DNA of 43,994 nucleotides from positions 1-43,994 of the forward strand of contig CAYLLA010000009.1 in NCBI GenBank assembly GCA_964384555.1. Reading direction: 5' to 3'. This stretch comes from CAG-390 sp964384555 (lineage in GTDB: Bacteria; Bacillota; Clostridia; Oscillospirales; CAG-272). Positions within the stretch are counted from its first letter, which is position 1; the number at the start of each line of letters is the position of its first letter. The translations under genes and the position numbers were made by a program. Of the stretch, positions 33,217 through 41,434 are shown one piece after another. The notes below the pieces were generated by a model, which worked only from the letters and a program-made list of their open reading frames with translations, searched no databases and was not told the origin of the DNA.

Positions 33217-33245
33217 TTGATATTTGGCGCGATTTGTTGTATACT
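33217..33245 (+). promoter_or_regulatory. Plus-strand promoter without a sense gene
   Basis: TTGATA (33217-33222), 17-nt spacer, TATACT (33240-33245). It points into the 3' end of the minus-strand SleB-like gene, so the transcript would be antisense to it. Confidence 0.5.
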
Positions 33246-33280
33246 ATTATAAGGAAAGATCGGAGATGTAGCCAAGTCTT

Positions 33281-33781
33281 TTATCTCCAAAAGGCAAAGC
33301 CGTCATACTCAAAGCGTATTCTGCCGCTGTCGCGGATATCAGGCGTGACTGTATCCGAGCGTGCAAAATAAAGCGCACCGCGGGTTGGGTCTCCTCCGCG
33401 CACGGCGGCGGCCGCCGCACGGCGGGAGCGGCCATCCGGGCGTACCTTATAATAATCGGCGGCGGTATGCGTGCCGTCTGCCGTCAGAGCGGTTATAAAT
33501 TGCAGTATCACCTCGCCGGGCGTATCCGGAAATGCCGCATCCCGCAAGCGATTAAGCAGGACGGCGCACACCGCCACCCGCACAGGGTAGCTCTCGCCAC
33601 CCGCCGCAAGCTCCGCGGCGCGGGACAAAAGCTCTATCATATCGCCCTCCTCCGCCAAAATAGCTTGTGCTTCTTCGGTACTGTCCGCCGTCACTTTCGG
33701 CTCGGCGGCCGCGGCATTTGCCGTTGCCACCACCGAAAAACACAAGGCCAAACACAAAAAAATTGATCTTTTTGTGATCAT
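33281..33781 (-). CDS. SleB-like cell wall hydrolase, divergent
   Basis: 166 aa with a signal peptide (SIFLCLALCFSVVATANA). Residues about 50-140 follow the SleB/Hydrolase_2 (PF07486) pattern: LLSR, YPVRVAVCAVLLNRLRDAAFP, ITALTADG and RGGDPTRGALYFA. SleB enzymes are lytic transglycosylases that open spore cortex peptidoglycan. The family motif A-E-A-R-G-E reads LAAGGE (58-63) here, so the catalytic Glu appears replaced by Ala, and the 'F(T)AVADG' strand is one residue shorter. It may be inactive or use another residue, for example Glu57. GGGAGGGGG precedes the ATG. It is a single gene, with a plus-strand promoter facing its end. Confidence 0.72.
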   Translation of the reverse strand: MITKRSIFLCLALCFSVVATANAAAAEPKVTADSTEEAQAILAEEGDMIELLSRAAELAAGGESYPVRVAVCAVLLNRLRDAAFPDTPGEVILQFITALTADGTHTAADYYKVRPDGRSRRAAAAAVRGGDPTRGALYFARSDTVTPDIRDSGRIRFEYDGFAFWR

Positions 33782-33904
33782 TTATCCCCCTCCCGAACAG
33801 ATGCACCATCGCACATCGGGTCTTTATAAAGCTTATTTTATACTTATTATTTTAAAAGGAATAAAAAATATACGCCGCACGGTCGGCGGTTTTTGGAAAC
33901 AGCA

Positions 33905-34588
33905 ATGGATCAAAAAGACGAAAAAAGATCCGCCGCATACGGCGGAATAGATATAAGCGAGCTCGGCACGGATGCAATGCCCATCCTGCTTAAGATAAAA
34001 ACAGAGCGGCAGTTTGCCGACATGAAAGCTCCGCAAGCGGCAAACGTGGCCGCAGTGCCAAGCGGCATATGCCTTGATTATGAGGCTATGGAGGAGGATG
34101 AGAGCGGCGAGGATGCGCCGATCCTTTTTGATGCCTGTGCAGGTGATGCCGCCGAGCCCGAGCCCCTTCACTCGCAAAGCGAGCTTGTGACAGGCGGCGA
34201 GCTGAAGCGCGACGGCGATAACATCATCCTCAGCTGGCGCGAATTTGACGGTTGGAACATGACCGTAATGTCGATAGTCTTTGACCCCGCCGACCCCGCC
34301 ACGGTAAGCCTTGGGCGGCAGGAGGTCACACCCTTTGCGGTGGTGATGGAGGCGCTCTCCGGCAAGCGCCAACCCGAGATCTGCTTGGTGCTTGAGCGCG
34401 GGCGGCGGCACATCTGCCTGCTTGATACGCAGGGAGACCTGCGCGAGGTGGCGGTGCGCACCTTCAAACTTGAAAATTCACTTCTGCGCCGCGGCGCGAT
34501 GCTGCTTGACTATTCGGTGGAGATACACGGCCTGCGCGCCGAACGCACACGCATTCATATCAAGGCCAAGCGAGCGCCGGCGGAATGA
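33905..34588 (+). CDS. DUF1934 (YwiB-like) beta-barrel protein
   Basis: 227 aa from the ATG at 33905; a TTG four codons earlier has no better ribosome site. The DUF1934 fold is recognisable from PILLKIKTER to the C-terminus: SELVTGGELKRDGDNIILS, LVLERGRRHICLLDTQGDL and MLLDYSVEIHG. These are small lipocalin-like proteins of unknown role. This one is longer than usual because of an acidic insertion (about 45-90) between the first strand and the rest. No clear promoter is seen; a strong terminator follows. Confidence 0.75.
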   Translation: MDQKDEKRSAAYGGIDISELGTDAMPILLKIKTERQFADMKAPQAANVAAVPSGICLDYEAMEEDESGEDAPILFDACAGDAAEPEPLHSQSELVTGGELKRDGDNIILSWREFDGWNMTVMSIVFDPADPATVSLGRQEVTPFAVVMEALSGKRQPEICLVLERGRRHICLLDTQGDLREVAVRTFKLENSLLRRGAMLLDYSVEIHGLRAERTRIHIKAKRAPAE

Positions 34589-34623
34589 TACGAGGATAAC
34601 AAGACCCACGGACGGGAAACCTT

Positions 34624-34660
34624 CCCGCCTGATCTCTCGGAGATCGGGCGGGCTTTTTTT
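34624..34660 (+). terminator. Terminator after DUF1934 gene
   Basis: A 13-bp stem (one G-U) CCCGCCTGATCTC/GAGATCGGGCGGG, TCG loop, then CTTTTTTT. Confidence 0.9.
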
Positions 34661-34679
34661 ACTTTCTTCGCAAATTCCG

Positions 34680-34708
34680 TTGACATCGAAAAGAATATGT
34701 GTTATAAT
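34680..34708 (+). promoter_or_regulatory. Promoter of the TetR/ABC-2 operon
   Basis: TTGACA (34680-34685), 17-nt spacer, TATAAT (34703-34708). It begins 20 nt after the previous terminator. Confidence 0.85.
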
Positions 34709-34713
34709 ATAAC
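34701..34713. promoter_or_regulatory. TetR operator candidate
   Basis: GTTATAATATAAC is a 13-bp palindrome around a central A that covers the -10 box. A related TATATAAC follows at about 34719-34726. This is the expected position for autorepression by the TetR protein encoded next. Confidence 0.55.
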
Positions 34714-34752
34714 AAGTGATATATAACATAAACTATTTATAGGAGGAATATC

Positions 34753-35331
34753 ATGCCGCCAAAAAATAAGATCACAAAAACCGATATCATCAATACCGCC
34801 ATGGATATCGTCAGAAACTGCGGGGCGGCGGCTATCAATGCTCGCAACATTGCGGGTGCGTTAGGCTGCTCCACACAGCCCGTTTTTTCTAATTTTGCCA
34901 CCATGGATGACTTGCGAGCGGCTGTAAAAGCAGCTGCGGATGAGCTGTATCGCTCCTACCTTGCCGCGGATATGTCGTCCGGCAGATTCCCGCCCTATAA
35001 GGCCAGCGGCATGGCATATATCCGATTTGCCAGAGAGGAGAGCGAGCTGTTTAAGCTGCTTTTTATGTGTGACCGAAGCACGGAGGTCATCGCCGAGGAT
35101 CGCTCTTCCATCCGACCCCTGCTTGAGATCATTCAAAAAAGCATGGGCATTGATGAGGACCGTGCGTATCTGTTCCATTTGGAGATGTGGATCTATGTCC
35201 ATGGGATCGCCACCATGATCGCCACCTGCTATTTGAACTGGGACGAGGATATGGTCAGCAAAATGCTTACCGATGCTTATATCGGTATGAAGCATCGTTA
35301 CACGGAGGGCAAAGCGGATGTTGGCAATTGA
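34753..35331 (+). CDS. TetR/AcrR-family transcriptional regulator
   Basis: 192 aa. The N-terminal helix-turn-helix is typical: TKTDIINTAMDIVRNCG, then INARNIAGALGCSTQPVFSNF (recognition helix about 39-50) where Y-x-Y/H-F of most TetR proteins is FSNF. The C-terminal domain (TetR_C, ligand-binding) has ESELFKLLFMCDRS and a HLEMWIYVHGIATM helix. It probably represses its own promoter and the following ABC-2 exporter until a toxic ligand binds. AGGAGG lies before the ATG. It overlaps the ATPase gene by 14 nt. Confidence 0.85.
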   Translation: MPPKNKITKTDIINTAMDIVRNCGAAAINARNIAGALGCSTQPVFSNFATMDDLRAAVKAAADELYRSYLAADMSSGRFPPYKASGMAYIRFAREESELFKLLFMCDRSTEVIAEDRSSIRPLLEIIQKSMGIDEDRAYLFHLEMWIYVHGIATMIATCYLNWDEDMVSKMLTDAYIGMKHRYTEGKADVGN

Positions 35332-36046
35332 GACCAGAAATTTACGAAAAGAGTATAAGGATATCGTGGCGGTAGAGGGACTTGACCTTACCGTAGAGTC
35401 GGGCGAGCTGTTTTCGCTGTTGGGTGTGAACGACGCGGGAAAGACTACTACGATCAAGATGCTCACCTGCCTGACTCGCCCCACGAGCGGGGATGCTTAT
35501 TTGAATGGTAAAAGCATCATGAGCGACTGCAATAAAGTTAAAAGCATGATAGGCGTATCGCCGCAGGAGACCGCTGTTGCCGCCGGTCTGACCGTGCGCG
35601 AAAACTTGGAGCTGATGTGCGGCATCCAGGGGATTTCAAAAGAAAAACGAGCGGGGAAGCTCGAAGAATTGATGGGCATGTTTGACCTCGGTGGCGTTGC
35701 CAAAAAGAAAGCGGGGCGGCTTTCCGGTGGGTGGCAACGGCGGCTTAGTATCGCTATGGCACTGATAGGCGAGCCGAGCATTCTGTTTTTGGACGAGCCG
35801 ACCCTGGGTCTGGATGTGCTTGCAAGGAGCGAGCTTTGGGAGCTGATCCGCTCTCTGAAGGGGCGGATCACGATCATTTTGACCACGCACTATATGGAGG
35901 AGGCGGAGGCGCTTTCCGACCGAGTGGGCATTATGAAAAGCGGCAGGCTGCTCCGCTGTGATACTGTTGCAAATATCAAAAAAATTGCTGGGACGGAGAA
36001 CTTTGAGCAGGCATTTATCCGCATCGTAAAGGAGGGGGCAAAATGA
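35318..36046 (+). CDS. ABC transporter ATP-binding protein (ABC-2 type)
   Basis: 242 aa. Walker A reads GVNDAGKTT (about 36-44) with Asp where GPNGAGKTT has Gly; the P-loop consensus GxxxxGK[ST] is kept. Signature LSGGWQRRL, Walker B ILFLDEPTLGLD and THYMEEAE (switch His) complete the domain. It powers the permease encoded next, probably exporting a drug or lipid. The start at 35318 has GGAGG at 35306-35310 region and lies within the end of the TetR gene; its own end overlaps the permease (ATGA). Confidence 0.85.
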   Translation: MLAIETRNLRKEYKDIVAVEGLDLTVESGELFSLLGVNDAGKTTTIKMLTCLTRPTSGDAYLNGKSIMSDCNKVKSMIGVSPQETAVAAGLTVRENLELMCGIQGISKEKRAGKLEELMGMFDLGGVAKKKAGRLSGGWQRRLSIAMALIGEPSILFLDEPTLGLDVLARSELWELIRSLKGRITIILTTHYMEEAEALSDRVGIMKSGRLLRCDTVANIKKIAGTENFEQAFIRIVKEGAK

Positions 36047-36774
36047 AAATGCTTAACTTTGCCGCCAGAAACACAAAAGAAATATTGCGGGATCCCATAA
36101 ATCTCTCCTTTGGGCTGGGCTTCCCGTTGGTGCTGCTCCTGCTGCTCAGCGCAATACAGGCAAGCATCCCCGTCGATCTGTTTGAGATCGAGCACCTCGC
36201 GCCCGGCATCACGGTGTTTGGGCTATCCTTTATTACACTGTTTGCCGCCACCATCCTCGCCAAGGATCGCGCCACATCGTTGCTGCAAAGATTATATACC
36301 ACACCCATGACCCCCGTGGATTTTATTTTGGGTTACACCCTGCCCATGCTCCCACTCTCCCTTGCGCAGAGTGCCGTCTGCTATATTGCCGCTTTCTGCC
36401 TTGGGCTGGAGCTGTCCGCTGATATTCTGCTTGCGATAGTGCTGATACTTCCAGTGTCGGTGCTGTATATCGGTTTGGGGTTGCTTTGCGGCAGTGTGTT
36501 TACAGATAAACAGGTTGGCGGTATTTGCGGGGCGGTGCTTACAAATCTGTCCGCGTGGCTGAGCGGCACATGGTTTGAATTAGAGCTTGTGGGCGGCGCA
36601 TTTAAGAAGATCGCCTATGCACTCCCCTTTGTTCATGCAGTGGAGCTGGAACGTGCTGCACTGAGTGGTCGCTATGCGGATATCCTCCCGCACCTGGTAT
36701 GGGTGCTCGGCTACGGCTCGGCTGCCGTCATCCTTGCCGTCGTGCTGTTTTTGCGGCAGATGAAAAAGCAATGA
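36043..36774 (+). CDS. ABC-2 type transporter permease
   Basis: 243 aa with six hydrophobic helices. NTKEILRDPINLSFGLGFPL near the N-terminus (amphipathic helix and first membrane span) and the short FTDKQVGGICGAVLTNLSAW segment are typical of ABC-2 permeases such as those of multidrug or lantibiotic-immunity type systems. It makes the membrane channel with the upstream ATPase. ATGA overlap (36043-36046). No further gene follows; a 14-codon frame after it is discussed among the rejected items. Confidence 0.82.
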   Translation: MKMLNFAARNTKEILRDPINLSFGLGFPLVLLLLLSAIQASIPVDLFEIEHLAPGITVFGLSFITLFAATILAKDRATSLLQRLYTTPMTPVDFILGYTLPMLPLSLAQSAVCYIAAFCLGLELSADILLAIVLILPVSVLYIGLGLLCGSVFTDKQVGGICGAVLTNLSAWLSGTWFELELVGGAFKKIAYALPFVHAVELERAALSGRYADILPHLVWVLGYGSAAVILAVVLFLRQMKKQ

Positions 36775-36915
36775 CCCCGAGGGGATGTTGGCCATGGCGG
36801 AAAAAACGGATGCAAAAAAAGACATTTAGTCAGCATTTTGGTGGTGGGTTCCCCTGCTACGGCACGATGCGCAAATAATATCTTGATAATTAAAAAAGTT
36901 TGTTATATTTGGTCA

Positions 36916-36944
36916 TTGAAATTTTGTCGATTTTATGGTATAAT
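36916..36944 (+). promoter_or_regulatory. Promoter of the lactate/malate dehydrogenase gene
   Basis: TTGAAA (36916-36921), 17-nt spacer, TATAAT (36939-36944), TG at 36936-36937. An AT-rich upstream stretch may act as an UP element. Confidence 0.8.
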
Positions 36945-36992
36945 AAACTGATAAAATTTTAACGTATCCCGTTTTTCTCAAGAGGACAAAAA

Positions 36993-37955
36993 ATGAACAA
37001 GATCACAGTTATAGGAGCCGGCAGTGTCGGCTCAACAGTTGCATATACGCTTGCCGTTACAGGCCTTGCATCCGAGATCGTAATGATAGACATCAATCGC
37101 GATAAGGCTTTGGGCGAGGCGCTTGATATCAGACAGGGCGTGCCTTTCTGCTCTCCCTGCTCGATATACGCCGGCGACTATCGTGATGCCGCCGATTCGG
37201 ATATCGTAGTGCTTACCTCCGGCGTGGCTCGCAAGCCCGGTCAGTCCCGCCTTGATCTGGCGCAGATCAACGTTGATATCACAAAAAGCGTCATTCCGAG
37301 CATAGTTGCCTATGCTCCCAATGCTGTTTATGTTATCGTTGCAAACCCCGTTGATATTCTGACCTACACCTTTATCCGTTGCTCGGGGCTTCCCGCATCC
37401 CGCATCATAGGCTCGGGTACTATCCTTGATACCGCTCGTCTGCGTGCAAGACTTGCCGAGTTCTATAATATCAGCCAGCAGAACGTACACGCTTACGTTT
37501 TCGGCGAGCATGGCGATTCTTCCTTTATTCCGTGGTCGCTTGCAAATATCTCAAACGTTCCGGTCGATGAGTACCGCTCCTCCCTCGCCGGCGTTGACGG
37601 TGCACCCGCTGTCGATCCCATGACTCCTGTCCTCGATCACGCGGCGGTAGAGGATTATGTTCGCCGCTCCGGCGCGCGCGTTATCCAGCGCAAAGGCGCA
37701 ACCTTTTATGCCGTCTCCATCGCGGTATGTCATATCTGCCGTGCGATCCTCGCCGGTATCGATACCACAATGACCTGCTCCTCTCTGCTTGAGGGTGATT
37801 ACGGCATTGATGACGTATGTCTTTCGCTTATCAATATCGTTGGCGAGAATGGCGTGCGCGGTAAGGTGCTGCCTCAGCTCACCGAGGCCGAGCAGGGCAT
37901 GCTCCGCCATAGCGCCGATGCCCTCCGCGACGTCATCAAGATGATCAAGATCTGA
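36993..37955 (+). CDS. ldh: L-lactate dehydrogenase family protein (LDH/MDH)
   Basis: 320 aa. IGAGSVGSTVAYTL (about 7-20) binds NAD, NPVDILT and GSGTILDTARLR hold the catalytic Asp (146) and Arg (149), and GEHGDSS the catalytic His173. Overall the sequence is LDH-like (GEHGD, HAYVFG). The specificity loop reads GVARKPGQSRLDL: Arg80 stands where most LDHs have Gln (position 102, GxxQKPG) and most MDHs have Arg. So oxaloacetate/malate or a broader 2-oxoacid range is possible. AGAGGA precedes the ATG. Single-gene unit with strong promoter and terminator, suggesting high constitutive expression in fermentation. Confidence 0.8.
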   Translation: MNKITVIGAGSVGSTVAYTLAVTGLASEIVMIDINRDKALGEALDIRQGVPFCSPCSIYAGDYRDAADSDIVVLTSGVARKPGQSRLDLAQINVDITKSVIPSIVAYAPNAVYVIVANPVDILTYTFIRCSGLPASRIIGSGTILDTARLRARLAEFYNISQQNVHAYVFGEHGDSSFIPWSLANISNVPVDEYRSSLAGVDGAPAVDPMTPVLDHAAVEDYVRRSGARVIQRKGATFYAVSIAVCHICRAILAGIDTTMTCSSLLEGDYGIDDVCLSLINIVGENGVRGKVLPQLTEAEQGMLRHSADALRDVIKMIKI

Positions 37956-38004
37956 TCGCGTTTTACATAGTAAAAAACAATAAAACTATCTAAACCTAAT
38001 AAAT

Positions 38005-38034
38005 AAAAAAGGAACCGCACGCGGTTCCTTTTTT
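38005..38034. terminator. Bidirectional terminator between ldh and ppa
   Basis: AAAAAAGGAACCG/CGGTTCCTTTTTT, a 13-bp stem with CACG loop, A-run on one side and T-run on the other. Confidence 0.9.
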
Positions 38035-38060
38035 ATTTGAAGCGTTAAAATAATAAGTGA

Positions 38061-38609
38061 TCAGTGCTCCACTGCCGAGACGGTGTCGAATTTTTGGTGG
38101 TAGCTCTCTATTGCAGCGGAGATTATTTTTATAGCCTCGTCGGCGCAATAGAGCTCTTTGACCGCTGTTTGTTTGTTTTCAAGCTGTTTATAGACAGAGA
38201 AAAAGTGCATTATCTCGTCAAAGATGTGTGTGGGCAGCTCATCGATGGATGTGATGTGGTTATAGTTGGGGTCGGAGAAGGCCACGGCGATGATCTTATC
38301 ATCAAGCTTACCGCCGTCTATCATGCGCATAACGCCAATGGGGTACACCTGCATAAGCGTCATGGGGTACACAGGCTCGTTGCAGATGACCAGCACATCC
38401 AGCGGGTCGCCGTCATCGGCGTAGGTGCGCGGGATAAAGCCGTAGTTCGCGGGGTAGTGCGTGGAGGTGTAAAGAATGCGGTCAAGGCGCAAAACGCCGG
38501 TGCGCTTATCAAGCTCGTACTTGCATTTTCCGCCCTTGGGGATCTCGATCAGTGCCGAAAAATTATCGGGTCTTATCATTGCGGGGTCAATGTCGTGCCA
38601 AATATTCAT
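38061..38609 (-). CDS. ppa: Inorganic pyrophosphatase (family I)
   Basis: 182 aa. EIPKGGKCKYELDK (about 22-35), YPANYGFIPRTYADDGDPLDVLV (with the DDGDPLD metal motif, about 63-72) and KLDDKIIAVAFSDP are the signature regions of family I soluble pyrophosphatases. It hydrolyses PPi to two phosphates in the cytoplasm with Mg2+. GGAG lies 8 nt before the ATG. It follows obgE by 34 nt on the minus strand and shares a terminator with ldh. Confidence 0.92.
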   Translation of the reverse strand: MNIWHDIDPAMIRPDNFSALIEIPKGGKCKYELDKRTGVLRLDRILYTSTHYPANYGFIPRTYADDGDPLDVLVICNEPVYPMTLMQVYPIGVMRMIDGGKLDDKIIAVAFSDPNYNHITSIDELPTHIFDEIMHFFSVYKQLENKQTAVKELYCADEAIKIISAAIESYHQKFDTVSAVEH

Positions 38610-38643
38610 GCAAAAGCTCCGTTCCGCCGCAAAGCGGCATTTT

Positions 38644-39930
38644 TTATTTTACATAATCAAATTCAAAATCATATATCGAGACGGTGCAGCCGTCGGTACA
38701 GCCGTGCGCCTCAAGCTCCTCAAACACGCCGCTGCGGTGCAGGACCTTTTGGAAGAAGTTGAGCGATTCGTAATCGCTGAAGTTGATCTGTCCCATAAGA
38801 TTGAACAGCCACTCGCCCTCAACATAAAAGGTGTTGCCCTCGCGGGTGATGTTGGTCTCGCGGCCGCCGCCAACGTATGCATCCTCAGGCTCAAATTCGC
38901 GCTCGTACACGCGGATGGGAGGCAGCTTTTCAAGCTCGCGGGCGGTCAGGCGTATCATCTCGTCTATTCCCTCACCGGTGATGGCGGAAACATAGATAAG
39001 CTTTGCGCCAAGGGATGCTGCATATGCCTCAAACGCGGGAATATCCACGCGCTCGCGGTCAAGTGTGTCCACTTTATTGGCAACTATTATCTGCGGGCGT
39101 GTGGCAAGCTCCGGGCTGTAGCGAGCAAGCTCGCCGTTGATCACTTTTATATCCTCTACTGGATCGCGATATTCCGTTGCGGCTATGTCCACAACATGCA
39201 AAAGCAGGCGGCAACGGTCAACGTGCCGCAAAAATGCGTGGCCAAGCCCTGCGCCGTCCGCCGCGCCCTCGATAAGACCGGGGATATCCGCGGCAACAAA
39301 GCCTGCGCCCTCGCCCGCGGGGGCGGGAACAACACCAAGCATGGGGGAGAGGGTAGTGAAATGATAATCCGCCACCTTGGGGCGTGCGGCACTGATGCGG
39401 GAGAGCAGAGAGGACTTACCCACGCTCGGGTAGCCTATAAGGCCAACATCCGCCAGCATCTTAAGCTCAAGTATTACCTCGCGCTCCTCGCCGCGCGTGC
39501 CGTTTTTGGCAAACATGGGGACCTGCCTTGTGGGGGTGGCAAAGTGACGGTTGCCCCAGCCGCCGCGCCCGCCGCGGCAAAGGGTAAAGTCGGCACCGTC
39601 CCCCTCCGACATATCATGTATTATCTTATCCGTTTCGGGGTCGCGCAAAAGCGTGCCGGGCGGCACGGGGATGTAAAGATCATCCGCGCTCTCGCCGTGA
39701 AATTTGCGCCCCGAGCCGTTACCGCCCGCGGCGGCAACGAATTTGCGCTTGTATCTGAATGCCAGCAGTGTGTTTGTGCCGGGATCTACGCGAAAGACTA
39801 TACTGCCGCCGCGCCCGCCGTCACCGCCGTCGGGTCCGCCGTGCGATACATATTTTTCGCGCCTGAAGGAGACCGCGCCGTTGCCGCCGTTGCCGGCCTT
39901 TACATATATTTTTATTCTGTCAATAAACAT
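38644..39930 (-). CDS. obgE: Obg-family GTPase
   Basis: 428 aa. The glycine-rich N-terminal Obg fold (KAGNGGNGAVSFRREK ... GGPDGGDGGRGG), then the GTPase domain (GYPSVGKSSLLSRI, ADIPGLIEGA, NKVD), and a C-terminal OCT domain ending near FDYVK. Obg proteins act in 50S ribosome assembly, stress responses and sporulation control. AAGGA precedes the ATG. der is 15 nt upstream, so the two ribosome-assembly GTPases are probably co-transcribed. Confidence 0.95.
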   Translation of the reverse strand: MFIDRIKIYVKAGNGGNGAVSFRREKYVSHGGPDGGDGGRGGSIVFRVDPGTNTLLAFRYKRKFVAAAGGNGSGRKFHGESADDLYIPVPPGTLLRDPETDKIIHDMSEGDGADFTLCRGGRGGWGNRHFATPTRQVPMFAKNGTRGEEREVILELKMLADVGLIGYPSVGKSSLLSRISAARPKVADYHFTTLSPMLGVVPAPAGEGAGFVAADIPGLIEGAADGAGLGHAFLRHVDRCRLLLHVVDIAATEYRDPVEDIKVINGELARYSPELATRPQIIVANKVDTLDRERVDIPAFEAYAASLGAKLIYVSAITGEGIDEMIRLTARELEKLPPIRVYEREFEPEDAYVGGGRETNITREGNTFYVEGEWLFNLMGQINFSDYESLNFFQKVLHRSGVFEELEAHGCTDGCTVSIYDFEFDYVK

Positions 39931-39945
39931 AACGGATAGTCCTTT

Positions 39946-41280
39946 TTATTTCGTATCGTCGCCCTTTTCGCGAATTATCAGCTTTATCGGCGTGCCGGCA
40001 AAGCCAAAAGTCTCGCGCAGGCAGTTCTCTATATATCTTTGGTAGGAAAAATGGAACAGCTCGGCGCTGTTGCAAAAGATAACAAAGGTGGGGGGAGCAA
40101 CTGATGTCTGCGTCATGTAATAGATGCGCAGTCTCTTGCCCTTATCTGTGGGCGGCTGAACGCGCGTTACCGCCTCGCGCAGAACATCATTGAGCATTCC
40201 GGTGGATATGCGCATGACGGAGGAGGAATACACGGCGTTGATCTGGCCGAAAAGGTTGGTCACGCGCTGTCCCGTGAGGGCGGAAACGTACATTATCGGC
40301 GCATAGGGCATATAGGAGAGTGCTATGCGGATCTTGTTATCAAAATCGCGCACGGTGGAGTTGTCCTTGTCCTCAATCGAGTCCCACTTGTTTACAACTA
40401 TCACCGATGCCTTGCCCGCCTCATGCGCGATGCCGGCTATCTTTTCGTCCTGCTCGGTTATACCCTCGCCCGCATCGATCATGATAAGGCACACATCGGC
40501 GCGCTCAACTGCGGTGTGTGCACGCAGGACGGAATATCTCTCAACGCTGTCCTTTATCTTGGCACTGCGGCGGATGCCCGCGGTGTCGATAAACGTATAA
40601 GTGCCAAACTGATTTACCACGCGGGTGTCGATAGCATCGCGTGTCGTGCCGGGAATGTTTGATACGATCATTCTGTCAGCACCCGATATGCGGTTGACCA
40701 TAGAGGATTTACCCGCGTTCGGCTTGCCGATAACGGCAACGCGAATGCCGGCCTCCGGTTCCTCCTCCGCCTCATTCTCGGGCAGGAGCTTTAAGACCTC
40801 GTCAAGGAGGTCGCCGGTGCCTGTGCCGTGAACGGAGGAGAGGGCTATCAGCTCGCTGTCAAAGCCGAACTCGTAAAATTCGTAAAATTCGGGCGGGGTG
40901 GCACCAACGCTGTCGCATTTGTTTACCGCAACCACTACGGGCTTGCGGCTCTTTTTAAGCATTACCGCTATCTCGCGGTCGTCGGCGGTGGGACCTGTGC
41001 GAACGTCGCACAAAAAGATTATTACATCCGCGGTCTCAATGGCTATCTGCGCCTGCATGCGCATATGCGAGAGGATGATATCGTCTGTGCGCGGCTCGAT
41101 GCCGCCGGTATCTATAACGGTCAGGGCGCGGCCGCACCATTCGGTCTCGCCGTATATACGGTCGCGTGTCACACCGGGGGTGTCCTCAACTATTGCACGC
41201 CGCTCGCCTATCAGCTTGTTAAAAAGCGTGCTTTTGCCCACATTGGGTCTTCCTACTATTGCAATTACGGGTCTTGACAT
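39946..41280 (-). CDS. der: Ribosome-assembly GTPase Der (EngA)
   Basis: 444 aa with two tandem G domains: GRPNVGKSTLFNKL (about 8-21) with DTPGVTRDR, and GKPNAGKSSMVNRI (about 183) with GTTRDAID, plus a C-terminal KH-like domain. It helps mature the 50S subunit. Its neighbours obgE and a DUF512 radical SAM gene are its usual company in Clostridia. The start follows a weak GGTGA. Not visible here are plsY and gpsA, often linked to it. Confidence 0.95.
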   Translation of the reverse strand: MSRPVIAIVGRPNVGKSTLFNKLIGERRAIVEDTPGVTRDRIYGETEWCGRALTVIDTGGIEPRTDDIILSHMRMQAQIAIETADVIIFLCDVRTGPTADDREIAVMLKKSRKPVVVAVNKCDSVGATPPEFYEFYEFGFDSELIALSSVHGTGTGDLLDEVLKLLPENEAEEEPEAGIRVAVIGKPNAGKSSMVNRISGADRMIVSNIPGTTRDAIDTRVVNQFGTYTFIDTAGIRRSAKIKDSVERYSVLRAHTAVERADVCLIMIDAGEGITEQDEKIAGIAHEAGKASVIVVNKWDSIEDKDNSTVRDFDNKIRIALSYMPYAPIMYVSALTGQRVTNLFGQINAVYSSSVMRISTGMLNDVLREAVTRVQPPTDKGKRLRIYYMTQTSVAPPTFVIFCNSAELFHFSYQRYIENCLRETFGFAGTPIKLIIREKGDDTK

Positions 41281-41434
41281 TTCTAACCATCACCCTCGCA
41301 CTTGCGACGGCTTCCTTATCTTTTAAAATCTTTTTGGTGTTTTATTTGAGGTTTTTGTTTTGCGGTTTGGATATCGCTCGCGCGCAGCGTGTGCATCACT
41401 GCGCGGTGCGCAAAGCGCCCGCCCGCGCTGCGGA

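Noticed and set aside
36785..36829. 14-codon frame after the ABC-2 permease (starts MLAMAEKTDAKK)
   Set aside because: Too short, its SD-like GGGG is badly spaced for the first ATG, and there is no matching context. It could be a remnant of a lost gene, but nothing supports that.
38626..38646. Small GCCGC/GCGGC hairpin followed by a T-run on the plus strand
   Set aside because: Only a 5-bp stem, and no plus-strand gene ends there; the genes on both sides read minus.
38476..39939. 487-codon plus-strand frame over obgE and ppa
   Set aside because: It is the antisense of two well-identified housekeeping genes.
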